A stretch of DNA of 64,000 nt, from assembly GCA_036656615.1 (NCBI GenBank), contig JAVXHY010000002.1, positions 114,337 through 178,336 of the forward strand, written 5' to 3'. Every line of letters begins with the position of its first letter. Within the stretch, counting starts at the first letter, position 1. Shown one piece after another: positions 26,231 to 36,026 of the stretch. A model generated the notes under the pieces. It searched no databases and had not been told where the DNA came from. It saw only the letters and a program-made list of their open reading frames with translations. Both the position numbers and the translations under genes were made by a program. Source of the DNA: CAUPWF01 sp036656615 (lineage in GTDB: Bacteria > Bacillota > Clostridia > Lachnospirales > Lachnospiraceae).

Positions 26231-28300
26231 TTATTTTTTATTATTTCTTACAAATCCGCATTTTTCATCTGCACATACTACTTTATTCCCTTTTTCTAAC
26301 ATATATCCGCCACATTCAGGACATTTTTCTGTAGATGGTTTTTGCCAAGACATAAAGTCACATTCTGGGTTGTTTTCACATCCAAAATATTTTCTACCCT
26401 TTTTGGTCTTTCGAAGTACTATTTCTTTTCCACATTTTGGACAAAGCACACCTACTTTTTCTAAATAAGGTTTTGTATTTCGGCAATCTGGAAATCCCGG
26501 GCAAGCCAAAAATCTTCCATGAGGACCATATTTTACCACCATATTCTGTCCACATTCTTCACAAATGACATCCGTTACTTCATCTGCAATCTTCACACTT
26601 TCTAATTCTTTTTCCGCAGTACTGACTGCTTCATCTAAATCTGGATAGAAATTGCGAATTACTGATTTCCACTCTACTAGACCTTCTTCTACACGATCCA
26701 GCAGTCCTTCCATGGTAGCTGTAAAATTAACATCAACAATACTTGGAAAGGACTGTTTCATAATGCCATTCACAACTTCACCTATTTCGGTAATATAAAG
26801 ATTCTTATTTTCTTTAGCCACATATCTTCTTGCAATAATAGTTGAAATAGTTGGCGCATAGGTACTAGGACGTCCAATACCCAATTCTTCCAATGTTTTA
26901 ACTAATGCTGCTTCTGTATAGTGTGCCGGTGGCTGTGTGAAATGTTGTTTGGATTCAAAGCTTTCTTTTGTAAGCTTGGTTTGTTTATCCAAACCTTTCA
27001 CTAATAAATTACTTTCTTCTCTTTCTTCATCTGCTTCAATATAAGCCAAACGGAAGCCTTCAAATGTTACCTTTGAGGTGGACACGGTAAAACGGTATTG
27101 ATCAGCAGCAATCTTAACGGAAGTAGATTCATACTTTGCCGGTTTCATTCTACTTGCAGTAAATCTCTTCCATATCAACTGATATAAACGGAATTGATCT
27201 CTTGATAAAGATTCCTTAATAGATGCGGGTATGCGTTTAATATCCGTTGGCCTTATGGCCTCATGAGCATCCTGAATCTTTTTCCCTGTCTCGCTCTTTT
27301 TCTCTAGTTGTTCTACATATGCTTCTCCATATGTTTCTGCTACATAAGCCCGGGCATTGATGTCTGCTTCTTCTGAAATTCTAGTTGAATCTGTACGTAA
27401 ATACGTAATAAGACCCACAGTACCATTTCCTTTAATATCAATTCCTTCATATAATTGCTGTGCAATTCTCATGGTTTTCTGTGTTCCGAAATTCAGAGCC
27501 TTTGAAGCTTCTTGCTGTAACGTACTGGTTATAAATGGTAAGGGTGCTTTCTTTGTTCGTTCACTTTTCTTAATATCTTCAACAAAATAGGATGCTTTTT
27601 CTACTACTTTGAGTATTTCCTCTAATTCTTCCTGAGTACGAATAGTAACCTTACCACTATCCGTTCCATAGAACTTTGCGATTAACGGCTTAGTTTCACC
27701 TGCGACCTTAAAATATGCATCTAAATTCCAATATTCTTCCGGTATAAAAGCATTAATTTCTTCTTCTCTGTCTGCAATAATTCGAAGTGCTACAGACTGT
27801 ACTCTGCCTGCGCTTAATCCTCTTTTTACCTTAGCCCATAGCAATGGACTAATCTTATATCCAACAACTCGATCCAATATACGACGTGCCTGTTGTGCAT
27901 CCACCAAATCCATATCTAACTCTCGGGCTGATTTCAACGAATCTTTCACCGCATTTTTTGTAATTTCATTAAAACTAATACGATATATTTTTTTGTCATC
28001 TAATTTAAGAGATTTTGACAAATGCCACGAAATTGCTTCTCCTTCACGGTCAGGGTCAGTTGCAAGATATACTTTATCCGCTTTTTTTACTTCTTTGCGC
28101 AAATTTGCTAAGATATCCCCTTTTCCTCTGATGGTTATATACTTAGGTTCAAAATCATGTTCTACATCTACTCCTAATTGACTCTTCGGTAAATCACGTA
28201 CATGACCATTAGAAGCAGCCACTACATAATTATTCCCCAAAAATTTTTTAATTGTCTTTACTTTTGCTGGTGATTCTACAATTACAAGGTAACGCGCCAT
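26231..28300 (-). CDS. topA: DNA topoisomerase I
   Basis: 689 residues. The N-terminal TOPRIM domain starts YLVIVESPAKVKTIKKFLG, with the acidic motif LATDPDREGEAISWHL. The active tyrosine lies in GLITYLRTDSTRIS. Three C-terminal four-cysteine zinc ribbons are visible (CEECGQNM ... CPGFPDC, CPKCGKEI ... CENNPEC, CPECGGYM ... CADEKC). It relaxes negative supercoils. The start at 28300 follows GGAG. It lies between dprA and codY. Confidence 0.98.
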   Translation of the reverse strand: MARYLVIVESPAKVKTIKKFLGNNYVVAASNGHVRDLPKSQLGVDVEHDFEPKYITIRGKGDILANLRKEVKKADKVYLATDPDREGEAISWHLSKSLKLDDKKIYRISFNEITKNAVKDSLKSARELDMDLVDAQQARRILDRVVGYKISPLLWAKVKRGLSAGRVQSVALRIIADREEEINAFIPEEYWNLDAYFKVAGETKPLIAKFYGTDSGKVTIRTQEELEEILKVVEKASYFVEDIKKSERTKKAPLPFITSTLQQEASKALNFGTQKTMRIAQQLYEGIDIKGNGTVGLITYLRTDSTRISEEADINARAYVAETYGEAYVEQLEKKSETGKKIQDAHEAIRPTDIKRIPASIKESLSRDQFRLYQLIWKRFTASRMKPAKYESTSVKIAADQYRFTVSTSKVTFEGFRLAYIEADEEREESNLLVKGLDKQTKLTKESFESKQHFTQPPAHYTEAALVKTLEELGIGRPSTYAPTISTIIARRYVAKENKNLYITEIGEVVNGIMKQSFPSIVDVNFTATMEGLLDRVEEGLVEWKSVIRNFYPDLDEAVSTAEKELESVKIADEVTDVICEECGQNMVVKYGPHGRFLACPGFPDCRNTKPYLEKVGVLCPKCGKEIVLRKTKKGRKYFGCENNPECDFMSWQKPSTEKCPECGGYMLEKGNKVVCADEKCGFVRNNKK

Positions 28301-28332
28301 AATATACTCCTTCACAGATGCTTATCAAGTCC

Positions 28333-29223
28333 CTACTTCATTTTCACATAATAATTCTTAGTTATTTCCTTAATTAATCCCATCAATTCCAATGAAATTA
28401 AAGCATTCATTAAACTTGGTATAGGTATCTCTAATTCTTCTATTAATTGATTTACATTTTTCGGTTGTAAACAAAGTCGACTATACACCATATTTTCAGT
28501 AGTTTCAAGCATTATTTTATTGCCCTTTAAATATTCCATCTTTTTTTCGCAGAAAAAATGAAGTTCTTTTAATAAATCTTCCGGAGATAATAAGACCCCT
28601 GCACCGTCTTTAATCAACTGATTACAACCTTTACTAAGCATGCTGTCTACAGGACCCGGCAACGCATAAATGTCTTTCCCTTGCTCCAATGCAATATGAG
28701 CAGTAATTAATGATCCACTGTTTTCCTTTGCTTCTATTATTAAGATTGCATCCGATAAACCACTAATAATTCTATTTCTAGCTGGGAAATGAAAAGCCAG
28801 TGGTGGCGCACCAATTGGTTGTTCCGATAGAATTCCACCTTGTTCCTGCAAATCCATATACAGACCAATATGTTCTTGTGGATAACAAATATCCACACCA
28901 CAAGCCAAGACTCCAAAAGAACGTCCGCTTCCATCTAGCGCACCCCTCTGAGCGATTCCATCAATTCCTCTCGCCATCCCACTAACAATCTGAATTCCTG
29001 CACTGCTTAATGTTCTTGCATATTCTAACGCATAATATTCTCCATAAGGACTGCATTGTCTTGCTCCAACAATAGCAATTGCAGGAATATTCCCATCAGG
29101 CAAACTGCCTTTTACATATAATGCATAAGGAGGATTTTCCATGTCTAAAAGTTTCTTTGGATATTTGGGATCCCGGTAAGTAATAAAACGAATGGATTTT
29201 TTTTGTAATTTTTCAAATTCCAA
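28333..29223 (-). CDS. dprA: DNA-processing protein DprA, Rossmann-fold part (separated from its N-terminus by a frameshift)
   Basis: 296 residues from a TTG at 29223. It contains the full DprA Rossmann domain: IAIVGARQCSPYGEYYA, IVSGMARGIDGIAQRGAL, FPARNRIISGLSDAILIIEA and the GSLITAHIALEQGKDIYALPG segment, then a C-terminal winged-helix remnant. DprA loads RecA onto incoming single-stranded DNA. The usual N-terminal SAM-like domain is missing from this frame but is encoded immediately upstream in another frame (29226-29414). The junction is a run of nine A on the coding strand. With ten A the two parts would fuse perfectly through KKKTWNLELEFEKLQ. The TTG has no good ribosome site. Confidence 0.85.
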   Translation of the reverse strand: MEFEKLQKKSIRFITYRDPKYPKKLLDMENPPYALYVKGSLPDGNIPAIAIVGARQCSPYGEYYALEYARTLSSAGIQIVSGMARGIDGIAQRGALDGSGRSFGVLACGVDICYPQEHIGLYMDLQEQGGILSEQPIGAPPLAFHFPARNRIISGLSDAILIIEAKENSGSLITAHIALEQGKDIYALPGPVDSMLSKGCNQLIKDGAGVLLSPEDLLKELHFFCEKKMEYLKGNKIMLETTENMVYSRLCLQPKNVNQLIEELEIPIPSLMNALISLELMGLIKEITKNYYVKMK

Positions 29224-29225
29224 TT

Positions 29226-29414
29226 CTAAATTCCAAGTTTTTTTTTATTCATAGATATTTGTTCTTTTTCTGTCAAGTGAAATCGTTTTAACGCATCATT
29301 TATATTCATTTCATACAGTTCTTTTATATTTCCCAATTCATCGTGAATTATTTTCTTTTTTTGATTACTTATTTCCTTGATATTCGCAAACCAATAATTA
29401 TACAATTGTTCCAT
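29226..29414 (-). pseudogene. dprA: N-terminal SAM-like domain of DprA, broken by frameshift
   Basis: 62 residues, EQLYNYWFANIKEISNQKKKIIHDELGNIKELYEM onward, match the start of DprA proteins (a helical domain of about 60 residues). The frame then runs through a nine-base A run and stops at LGI. The ATG at 29414 follows GGAGGTAAG and lies six bases after the comM stop, so this is the genuine start of dprA. It could be a true one-base deletion, a slippage site that restores the frame in some transcripts, or an assembly error in a homopolymer. Confidence 0.8.
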
Positions 29415-29419
29415 GATTC

Positions 29420-30949
29420 TTACCTCCAATATTTTTTATCTATGGTTCTATATCCCAAGGCTTCACTTATATGCAAGGAAGAAATATCTGCTGATTCTTC
29501 TAAATCAGCAATGGTACGTGCTACTCGTAATACCTTGTGATAGGTCCTTGCAGTGAGATTTAATTTTGTAAAAGCTTGCTTCATCATTTCACTTTCTGCT
29601 TGCTTTAAAAAACAATATTCTTGCAAATTACCTGTTGGCAACTGTGAATTTGTACGAATATCCATCTTTCTATATCTTTTTTCCTGGATATTCCTTGCAT
29701 TACAAATCCGTTCTCTGATTGTGCTGGAGCATTCACTCTTATGCTGTTGTGTCAAATCTGTGTAATTAATCTTTGGAGTTTCTACACAAATATCAATGCG
29801 ATCCAAAAATGGCTGACTAACTTTGCCTAAGTAATGTCTCACTTCTGTTTCCGTACAGGAACAATGATTTAGATCCGGGTAATTTCCACATGGACAAGGA
29901 TTCATTGCAGCTACAATCATTGCATTGGCAGGAAACAAATAAGTGCCTTTATTTCTAGTAATTAAGATTTCATGATCTTCCATTGGTTGCCGCAATACTT
30001 CTAACACACTTTTTTGGAATTCTGGTAATTCATCTAAAAATAAAACACCCCCATTTGCCATGCTAATCTCCCCTGGCTTAGGATTACATCCACCTCCTAT
30101 CAATGCTGCTTTTGTAACCGTATGATGAACGCAACGAAAGGGTCTGGTACCCATAAATGCATGAGATTGATCCAACATTCCCAACACACTGTATACTGTG
30201 GATATTTCAATGCTTTCTTCTAATGTCAAAGGTGGCAGGATCGTTGGGATTCTTTTGGCCAGCATTGTTTTGCCCGCTCCTGGCGGACCAATTAATAATA
30301 GATTATGCTGCCCAGCTACCGCAACCTCGATAGCTCGTTTTACTCCCTTTTGTCCTTGAATTTCATCGAAATCCATTTCATAAGAATCCTTCATTTTTTT
30401 AAAATCACAAATAGAAATTTTCGGTTCTTCCTGGGGTTTCATTACGTGAAAATAGGCTATTACATCTTTCATGCTTTCGACACCAATCACTTGGATTCCT
30501 TTTACCAAAACCCCTTCTTTCTCATTTTCTTTTGGCACAATGCAAGCCCTACAGCCTGACTTCTTGGCCGCTACTACAATAGGCAAAACACCGGAAACCT
30601 TTGAAATTCCGCCATTTAGTCCCATTTCTCCAATGACCAATACTTCCGATGCTCTTTGGGGATTTATAAATCCGGATGCAATGAGAATAGATACAGCAAT
30701 GGGAAGATCGAAAGCAGTTCCTGTTTTTCTTACATTTGCAGGTGATAGATTGATAATCACTCTTTTTGCAGGCAATGAAATACCTACATTACGGATAGCC
30801 GTCCGTACTCGTTCTTCTGCTTCCCTTACTTCTGGCGATAAATATCCAACCATATGAAATATGGGCAAACCATTACTTATATCAGCTTCCACGTGGACAA
30901 GTTCTACCTGAATACCTTGAATAGATGCAGATAATACAGTACTAAACAA
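29420..30949 (-). CDS. comM: YifB/ComM-family Mg-chelatase-like AAA+ ATPase
   Basis: 509 residues. The N-terminal Lon-protease-like region (VEADISNGLPIFHMVGYLSPEVREAEERVRTAIRNVG) is followed by an AAA+ core with Walker A GPPGAGKTMLAKR and Walker B GGVLFLDELPEF. A C-terminal Mg-chelatase-type domain (LNLTARTYHKVLRVARTIADLE) completes it. ComM homologues are helicases that extend branch migration during recombination of transforming DNA. It leads the comM-dprA-topA-codY gene order. The gap 30950-31096 holds two small hairpins with no T tracts. Confidence 0.95.
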   Translation of the reverse strand: MFSTVLSASIQGIQVELVHVEADISNGLPIFHMVGYLSPEVREAEERVRTAIRNVGISLPAKRVIINLSPANVRKTGTAFDLPIAVSILIASGFINPQRASEVLVIGEMGLNGGISKVSGVLPIVVAAKKSGCRACIVPKENEKEGVLVKGIQVIGVESMKDVIAYFHVMKPQEEPKISICDFKKMKDSYEMDFDEIQGQKGVKRAIEVAVAGQHNLLLIGPPGAGKTMLAKRIPTILPPLTLEESIEISTVYSVLGMLDQSHAFMGTRPFRCVHHTVTKAALIGGGCNPKPGEISMANGGVLFLDELPEFQKSVLEVLRQPMEDHEILITRNKGTYLFPANAMIVAAMNPCPCGNYPDLNHCSCTETEVRHYLGKVSQPFLDRIDICVETPKINYTDLTQQHKSECSSTIRERICNARNIQEKRYRKMDIRTNSQLPTGNLQEYCFLKQAESEMMKQAFTKLNLTARTYHKVLRVARTIADLEESADISSLHISEALGYRTIDKKYWR

Positions 30950-31096
30950 TAATTAGCACACTCCTTTCTTCTTTTGTTGTTAAACTCATTGAAATTTTTC
31001 TATGCCGAGGGCATAAAAGTGGCAAGAATTGCCATTGAATAAATCACAAAAAACTTGTAAACATATAATCCAATTATCATATATGAAAATCAGAAA

Positions 31097-31170
<74 letters not shown>

Positions 31171-31184
31171 TCATTCTAAATACA

Positions 31185-31535
31185 CTATAAATATTCTTCC
31201 AACAATTGGCATAAATACTGCCACTTAATCTCTAGGTGCAGAAAACTATTATCTATTTCTTTGTAAGATTCTAATCTTGTCAGGTTCATAATAATAGAAA
31301 ATTCTACTGCTATTGGCATAAGACCTAAATTATTTGCCACACCCTTTAATCGATGCGCATATTGAAACACAGACGCATAATCCTGTTCCTTAATTTTATT
31401 CTTTAATAAGTCAAAACTATCATCTCTGGTAAATTTTTCTAAGCAAACAATATATAGTTCATCATCCATACATCGTTCCAATGCACTTGTTACATCGCAT
31501 CCCCATTCGTTCAGCTTATCAAATAATGCCTTCAC
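31185..31535 (-). CDS. Stand-alone Hpt phosphotransfer protein
   Basis: 116 residues, all helical. The phosphoacceptor His61 lies in YAHRLKGVANNLGL, the core Hpt motif. Such proteins shuttle phosphate between receiver domains in multistep phosphorelays. No histidine kinase or response regulator lies next to it, so it must work with partners elsewhere. The ATG is preceded by GGGAGG. It is directly upstream of tRNA-Pro. Confidence 0.88.
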   Translation of the reverse strand: MKALFDKLNEWGCDVTSALERCMDDELYIVCLEKFTRDDSFDLLKNKIKEQDYASVFQYAHRLKGVANNLGLMPIAVEFSIIMNLTRLESYKEIDNSFLHLEIKWQYLCQLLEEYL

Positions 31536-31663
31536 ACAATATCCTCCCTTACATTTCTTATCATGATCTGAAGCACCAACTGATACTAATTATAATGACT
31601 TACCGCTAAAAAGTAAATAAAAAAATAGATTTTCTTTTATATTTTTTTCAATCAATGGAAAAG

Positions 31664-31691
31664 CACTATTTTAACACTCCTTACATACACT
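31664..31691 (+). promoter_or_regulatory. Putative SigE-dependent promoter of sigK
   Basis: CATACACT at 31684-31691 matches the SigE -10 consensus (CATACAMT). CACTATT, 13 bases upstream, partly matches the -35 (KMATATT). SigE control of sigK is established in Bacillus and Clostridium. Confidence 0.6.
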
Positions 31692-31719
31692 ATATCAAAT
31701 ACGCTAAGAGGTGCATTTC

Positions 31720-32340
31720 TTGAAATCTTTTCCAAAACCCCTCACTTCCGCTGAAGAAAGATATTATTTGCAAAAATACACGGAGGGTGACCTTGAGGCT
31801 AAGCACATACTAATCGAACGGAATTTGCGTCTCGTTGCACATGTAATTAAAAAGTACCAATATTTGGACGAAGATATGGAAGATCTCATATCCATTGGTA
31901 CCATTGGCCTGATAAAAGCTGTGATGACCTTTAACCCCGATAAAGGAAGCCGACTGGCCACCTACGCCGCAGCCTGTATTCAAAACGAAGTTCTCATGAT
32001 GCTGCGGTCCAAAAAGAAAACCGCTAAGGATGTTTCTCTTTATGAACCGATTGGAACTGACCGCGAAGGTAACGAAATACAATTATATGACATTATTGAA
32101 GCACAAGAAGATGAAGCACAAATCAAAATCGACTTAAAAGACGACATCAAAACTCTATATGAAAAAGTAGAAGGGGAATTATCCTCTAGAGAACGATTAG
32201 TCCTGAAAATGAGATATGGACTATATAATGAAGATGAATATACACAACGAGAAATTGCAAAACGTCTTGGCATCTCTCGTTCCTATGTATCAAGAATAGA
32301 AAAAAGTGCTATTGAAAAATTACGTATCTTCTTTGATTAA
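31720..32340 (+). CDS. sigK: Sporulation sigma factor SigK
   Basis: 206 residues. Region 2 is NLRLVAHVIKKYQYLDEDMEDLISIGTIGLIKAVMTFNPDKGSRLATYAAACIQNEVLM, and region 4.2 is YTQREIAKRLGISRSYVSRIEKSAIEKL. The N-terminal FPKPLTSAEERYYLQKYTEGD is typical of SigK. It directs late mother-cell genes such as coat genes. The TTG at 31720 is preferred because AGAGG precedes it; a GTG three codons earlier is possible. The gene is intact, without a skin element, and there is little N-terminal pro-sequence. Confidence 0.93.
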   Translation: MKSFPKPLTSAEERYYLQKYTEGDLEAKHILIERNLRLVAHVIKKYQYLDEDMEDLISIGTIGLIKAVMTFNPDKGSRLATYAAACIQNEVLMMLRSKKKTAKDVSLYEPIGTDREGNEIQLYDIIEAQEDEAQIKIDLKDDIKTLYEKVEGELSSRERLVLKMRYGLYNEDEYTQREIAKRLGISRSYVSRIEKSAIEKLRIFFD

Positions 32341-32352
32341 GCATTTCTTCAA

Positions 32353-32386
32353 AAACAGAGTGGTGCACAAAAGCACTGCTCTGTTT
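32353..32386. terminator. Hairpin between sigK and the U32 peptidase gene
   Basis: AAACAGAG, TG, GTGC pair with GCAC, TG, CTCTGTTT. It lies between convergent genes and may serve both; T tracts are short. Confidence 0.65.
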
Positions 32387-33620
32387 ACAATTCCTGTCTT
32401 CTTAAAATATCATATTGTTCTAATTCTGTTCCTAAATCCACATACAGAATCTGTTGGGGATGTGGCGCACTTTCCTGTTCCTTTCCATCCTCGTCAACAA
32501 TTTTTCTAACACATACTTCTATATTTTCACCGTTTGGTTTCATAACCTCAATCTGTTCTCCTACAGAGAATTTATTCCTTTGTTCCACACCGTAAAGACC
32601 TTCTTTATTTTGTTCTCGAATGATTCCCAAATAAGTGTATTCTTTTACGTAAGTATTGTTATCATAGATCTGTGTAGTTTCATCTGGTTTCTGAAAAAAG
32701 AATCCCGTGGTAAACTGTCGATAAGTACAATTAGATATCTGCTCAAGGTACCAAGGCATATTGGCAGCATATATTTGGGGGTCTTTCTGATAGTCATCAA
32801 TAGCTTTACGATAGGTCCTAGCCACCGTTGCTACATAGAGAGCCGTTTTCATACGTCCTTCTATTTTCAAACTGTCAATTCCAGATTCCAGTAGTTCCGG
32901 AATATGTTCAATCATACACAAATCTTTGGAATTAAAGATAAAGGTGCCACGTTCATTTTCAAAAACCGGCATATATTCCCCTGGTCTAGTTTCCTCCATC
33001 AAGGAATACTTCCACCGACAAGGATGGGTACAAGACCCTTGGTTGGCATCTCGTCCAGTAAAATAATTGCTTAATAGACAACGTCCTGAATAAGAGATAC
33101 ACATAGCACCATGAACAAATGTTTCTATTTCCATATCTGCTGGGATTTTACTTCTGATTTCTTTGATTTCTTCCAGCGATAATTCTCTGGCTGTCACTAC
33201 ACGGGAAGCACCAAGCTTATGCCAAAAGTTATAAGTAGCATAATTGGTATTATTTGCCTGTGTACTAATATGGCATTCTATATTGGGGCAAATTTCTCTT
33301 GCAATTTCAAACACCCCTGGGTCCGCAATAATCAAGCCATCCGGTGTCATTTGTTTCAGTTCTTTGAAATACTCCCTCACCCCATCTAAATCGCCATTAT
33401 GGGCTAAAATATTAGCTGTCACATAGACTTTTACTCCATGTGCATGTGCAAATGAAATACCCTCCTCCATATCCTTCCGTGAGAAATTCTTTGCCTTTGC
33501 CCGAAGACCAAAAGCTTCTCCTCCAATATAAACTGCATCAGCTCCATAAATAACAGCAATTTTCAATACTTCTAAACTGCTTGCCGGTATTAATAATTCA
33601 GGATGTCTAGTCTTGTTCAT
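32385..33620 (-). CDS. Peptidase U32 family protein (tRNA/rRNA hydroxylation type)
   Basis: 411 residues. The U32 signature ESGIDSLKIEGRMKTALYVATVARTYRKAI is present, as are the cysteine-containing segments FVHGAMCISYSGRCLLSNYFTGRDANQGSCTHPCRW. Relatives include TrhP (YegQ/YrrO) and RlhA, which act in prephenate-dependent hydroxylation of U34 in tRNA or of C2501 in 23S rRNA. It overlaps the O-methyltransferase stop region by 14 bases. This fits the yrrM-yrrN-yrrO arrangement of Bacillus, which makes 5-methoxyuridine in tRNA. Confidence 0.93.
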   Translation of the reverse strand: MNKTRHPELLIPASSLEVLKIAVIYGADAVYIGGEAFGLRAKAKNFSRKDMEEGISFAHAHGVKVYVTANILAHNGDLDGVREYFKELKQMTPDGLIIADPGVFEIAREICPNIECHISTQANNTNYATYNFWHKLGASRVVTARELSLEEIKEIRSKIPADMEIETFVHGAMCISYSGRCLLSNYFTGRDANQGSCTHPCRWKYSLMEETRPGEYMPVFENERGTFIFNSKDLCMIEHIPELLESGIDSLKIEGRMKTALYVATVARTYRKAIDDYQKDPQIYAANMPWYLEQISNCTYRQFTTGFFFQKPDETTQIYDNNTYVKEYTYLGIIREQNKEGLYGVEQRNKFSVGEQIEVMKPNGENIEVCVRKIVDEDGKEQESAPHPQQILYVDLGTELEQYDILRRQEL

Positions 33621-34269
33621 GATGTTCCTCCTTTTTGATACTCAGTGCAACCCCATCTCCCAATGGGAGGATAGAAGTTACCAACTGCTTGTGATGTTTT
33701 AATTCATATAGATATTCCCGCATACGGCTGTGAATGGTACGCATCCGATGTTCTACTGCAAATCTGGACTCAATAATATCTCCATCCTGAAGTACATTAT
33801 CAGACACTAGCACACCTCCTGTCTTCAAGAGACGCAGCACATGAGGCAAATAATAAATATATTGGCCCTTAGCTGCATCCATGAATATAAAATCAAATGG
33901 CTCTGCTAAAGATTCTAATATATCCATGGCATCCCCTTCTATCATGGTGATTTTTGCAGCCTTACCGGCCCTTGCGAAATTTGCATGAGCAATTGGAATC
34001 CTTTTTTCATACTTTTCAATGGTCGTAATCTTACAATCCTTAGGCGCATATTCACTCATGAATAACGCAGAGAAACCTACGGCAGTTCCCACTTCGAGAA
34101 TGCGCATAGGTTTTTGTAGGGTTAAAAGTACTTTCAGAAAGCTTTGCATTTCCTTTCGGATAATAGGTACCTGAGTATCCAGCGCTTCCTGTTCAATCTC
34201 TTCTAATACTTTACTATTCTCTGTTTCTAAGGAATTGATATAGGTGACCATCCGTTCATCTACTATCAT
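33607..34269 (-). CDS. O-methyltransferase (TrmR/YrrM-like)
   Basis: 220 residues, class I SAM fold. Motif I is ILEVGTAVGFSALFMSEY, followed by TTIEKYEKRIPIAHAN, FDFIFMDAAKGQYIYYLPHVLRLLKTGGVLVSDN. It resembles YrrM/TrmR, which methylates 5-hydroxyuridine at tRNA position 34. The overlap with the U32 gene supports that role. I start at 34269 because AGAGGA is eight bases upstream; the open frame extends 35 codons into the rnj end. Confidence 0.9.
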   Translation of the reverse strand: MIVDERMVTYINSLETENSKVLEEIEQEALDTQVPIIRKEMQSFLKVLLTLQKPMRILEVGTAVGFSALFMSEYAPKDCKITTIEKYEKRIPIAHANFARAGKAAKITMIEGDAMDILESLAEPFDFIFMDAAKGQYIYYLPHVLRLLKTGGVLVSDNVLQDGDIIESRFAVEHRMRTIHSRMREYLYELKHHKQLVTSILPLGDGVALSIKKEEHHEQD

Positions 34270-34313
34270 GTTCATTTCCTCTCTATGACTATTATGACTC
34301 ATACGAATATGAC

Positions 34314-35984
34314 TTAAATATGCACATCCATAATAATTGGCAAAATCATGGGCCTTCTTTTTGTTCTTTTCCAAATAAATTCATTCATCGTATCACGAAT
34401 AACAAGCTTGATTTTACTCCAATCAGCACTTTTATTAGTCAGACATTTCGCTACTGCCTCAGACAATACCTGACGTGCTTCTTCCATTAAGCTTTCTGAC
34501 TCTCTAACATATACAAATCCTCTAGATACAATATCTGGTCCTGCCAATAATTGATTGGTTCCTTTTTCTAATGTTAATACTACAATCAAAATTCCATCTT
34601 CTGCCAAATGCTGGCGATCACGTAGCACAATATTCCCAACGTCACCAACACCCAAGCCATCTACCAAAATGGCTCCTGTGTGCACTTTATCCACGACTTC
34701 TGCGTGTTCTTTATCTAATTCCAAAACATCTCCGGATCGGAGGATGAAAATATTCTCATCTTCAATTCCCAAAGAAGATGCCAATCCCGCATTTGCTTTC
34801 AAATGACGGAATTCCCCATGAATTGGTATTGCATACTTCGGTTTTACTAAAGAGTATAGTAATTTTAATTCTTCCTGGCAGGCATGTCCAGACACATGAG
34901 CATCCTGAAAAATAACATCAGCACCCTTTTGTGACAATTCATTGATAACCTTAGAAACTGCTTTTTCATTTCCCGGTATAGGACTAGAACTGAAAATAAC
35001 GGTATCTCCTGCTTTAATTGATACTTTTTTATGAATATCTGCTGCCATACGGGATAGAGCAGCCATAGATTCTCCTTGACTTCCGGTTGTAATTAAAACC
35101 GTCTTTTCATCCGGATAATTCTTTAATTGATCAATTTCAATCAAGGTCTTGTCTGGAATATCTAAATATCCAAGTTCAGAAGCTGTTGCAATAATATTAA
35201 CCATACTTCGGCCTTCTACTACCACCTTACGATCATATTTATATGCTGAATTAATAATCTGCTGTACACGGTCTACATTAGATGCAAAGGTAGCAACAAT
35301 AATTCTCGAATGTGTGTGTTCTGAGAAAATCGTATCGAAGACCTTCCCTACCGTACGTTCAGACATGGTAAAACCTGGACGTAATGCATTGGTGCTATCG
35401 GACATCAAAGCCAATACACCTTTTTTCCCTATTTCTGCAAATCGCTGTAAATCAATGGCATCACCAAATACTGGAGTATAATCCACTTTAAAATCGCCTG
35501 TATGAATCACGGTGCCTGCTGGAGAATAAATAGCTAATGCTGCAGCATCTGCAATACTGTGATTGGTTTTGACAAATTCAATTCTAAATTGTCCCAAATT
35601 AATAGACTGTCCATGACGGACTACTTTTCTTTTTGTAGTACGAAGTAAATTATGTTCTTTTAATTTCTTGTCTATAATTCCTATTGTAAGCTTTGTAGCA
35701 TAAATAGGTAGATTCATTTCTTTCAATACATAACACAACGCACCAATATGATCTTCATGACCATGGGTAATTACAAAACCTTTTACTTTTTCGATATTAT
35801 CTTTCAAATACGTAATATCAGGGATTACTAAATCAATTCCCAGCATATCATCCTCGGGGAATGCTAAACCACAGTCCACCACAACAATACTGTCTTCGTA
35901 TTCGAAAGCAGTAATATTCATTCCAATTTGTTCAAGTCCACCGAGGGGAATGATCCTCAATTTTGAATTGTTTTCGTTTTTCAA
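34314..35984 (-). CDS. rnj: Ribonuclease J
   Basis: 556 residues. Metallo-beta-lactamase motif HGHEDHIGA is near residue 75, with LMSDSTNALRPG, beta-CASP motifs (SSPIPGNEKAV, DAHVSGHACQEELKLLYSL, PIHGEFRHL) and a C-terminal domain. RNase J is a 5'-3' exonuclease and endonuclease in mRNA decay and rRNA maturation. It follows fur by 42 bases. Confidence 0.97.
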   Translation of the reverse strand: MKNENNSKLRIIPLGGLEQIGMNITAFEYEDSIVVVDCGLAFPEDDMLGIDLVIPDITYLKDNIEKVKGFVITHGHEDHIGALCYVLKEMNLPIYATKLTIGIIDKKLKEHNLLRTTKRKVVRHGQSINLGQFRIEFVKTNHSIADAAALAIYSPAGTVIHTGDFKVDYTPVFGDAIDLQRFAEIGKKGVLALMSDSTNALRPGFTMSERTVGKVFDTIFSEHTHSRIIVATFASNVDRVQQIINSAYKYDRKVVVEGRSMVNIIATASELGYLDIPDKTLIEIDQLKNYPDEKTVLITTGSQGESMAALSRMAADIHKKVSIKAGDTVIFSSSPIPGNEKAVSKVINELSQKGADVIFQDAHVSGHACQEELKLLYSLVKPKYAIPIHGEFRHLKANAGLASSLGIEDENIFILRSGDVLELDKEHAEVVDKVHTGAILVDGLGVGDVGNIVLRDRQHLAEDGILIVVLTLEKGTNQLLAGPDIVSRGFVYVRESESLMEEARQVLSEAVAKCLTNKSADWSKIKLVIRDTMNEFIWKRTKRRPMILPIIMDVHI

Positions 35985-36026
35985 AAATTTACACCTCCAT
36001 GTGTTTATGTAATAAGTCTCCGCTCA

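Noticed and set aside
28740..28985. Small open frames inside dprA on both strands
   Set aside because: They overlap the conserved Rossmann-fold coding sequence and have no ribosome sites.
30985..31060. Two small hairpins upstream of comM as terminators
   Set aside because: ATGCC-GAG-GGCAT and TGGCAA-GAA-TTGCCA have no T tracts and no gene that ends there.
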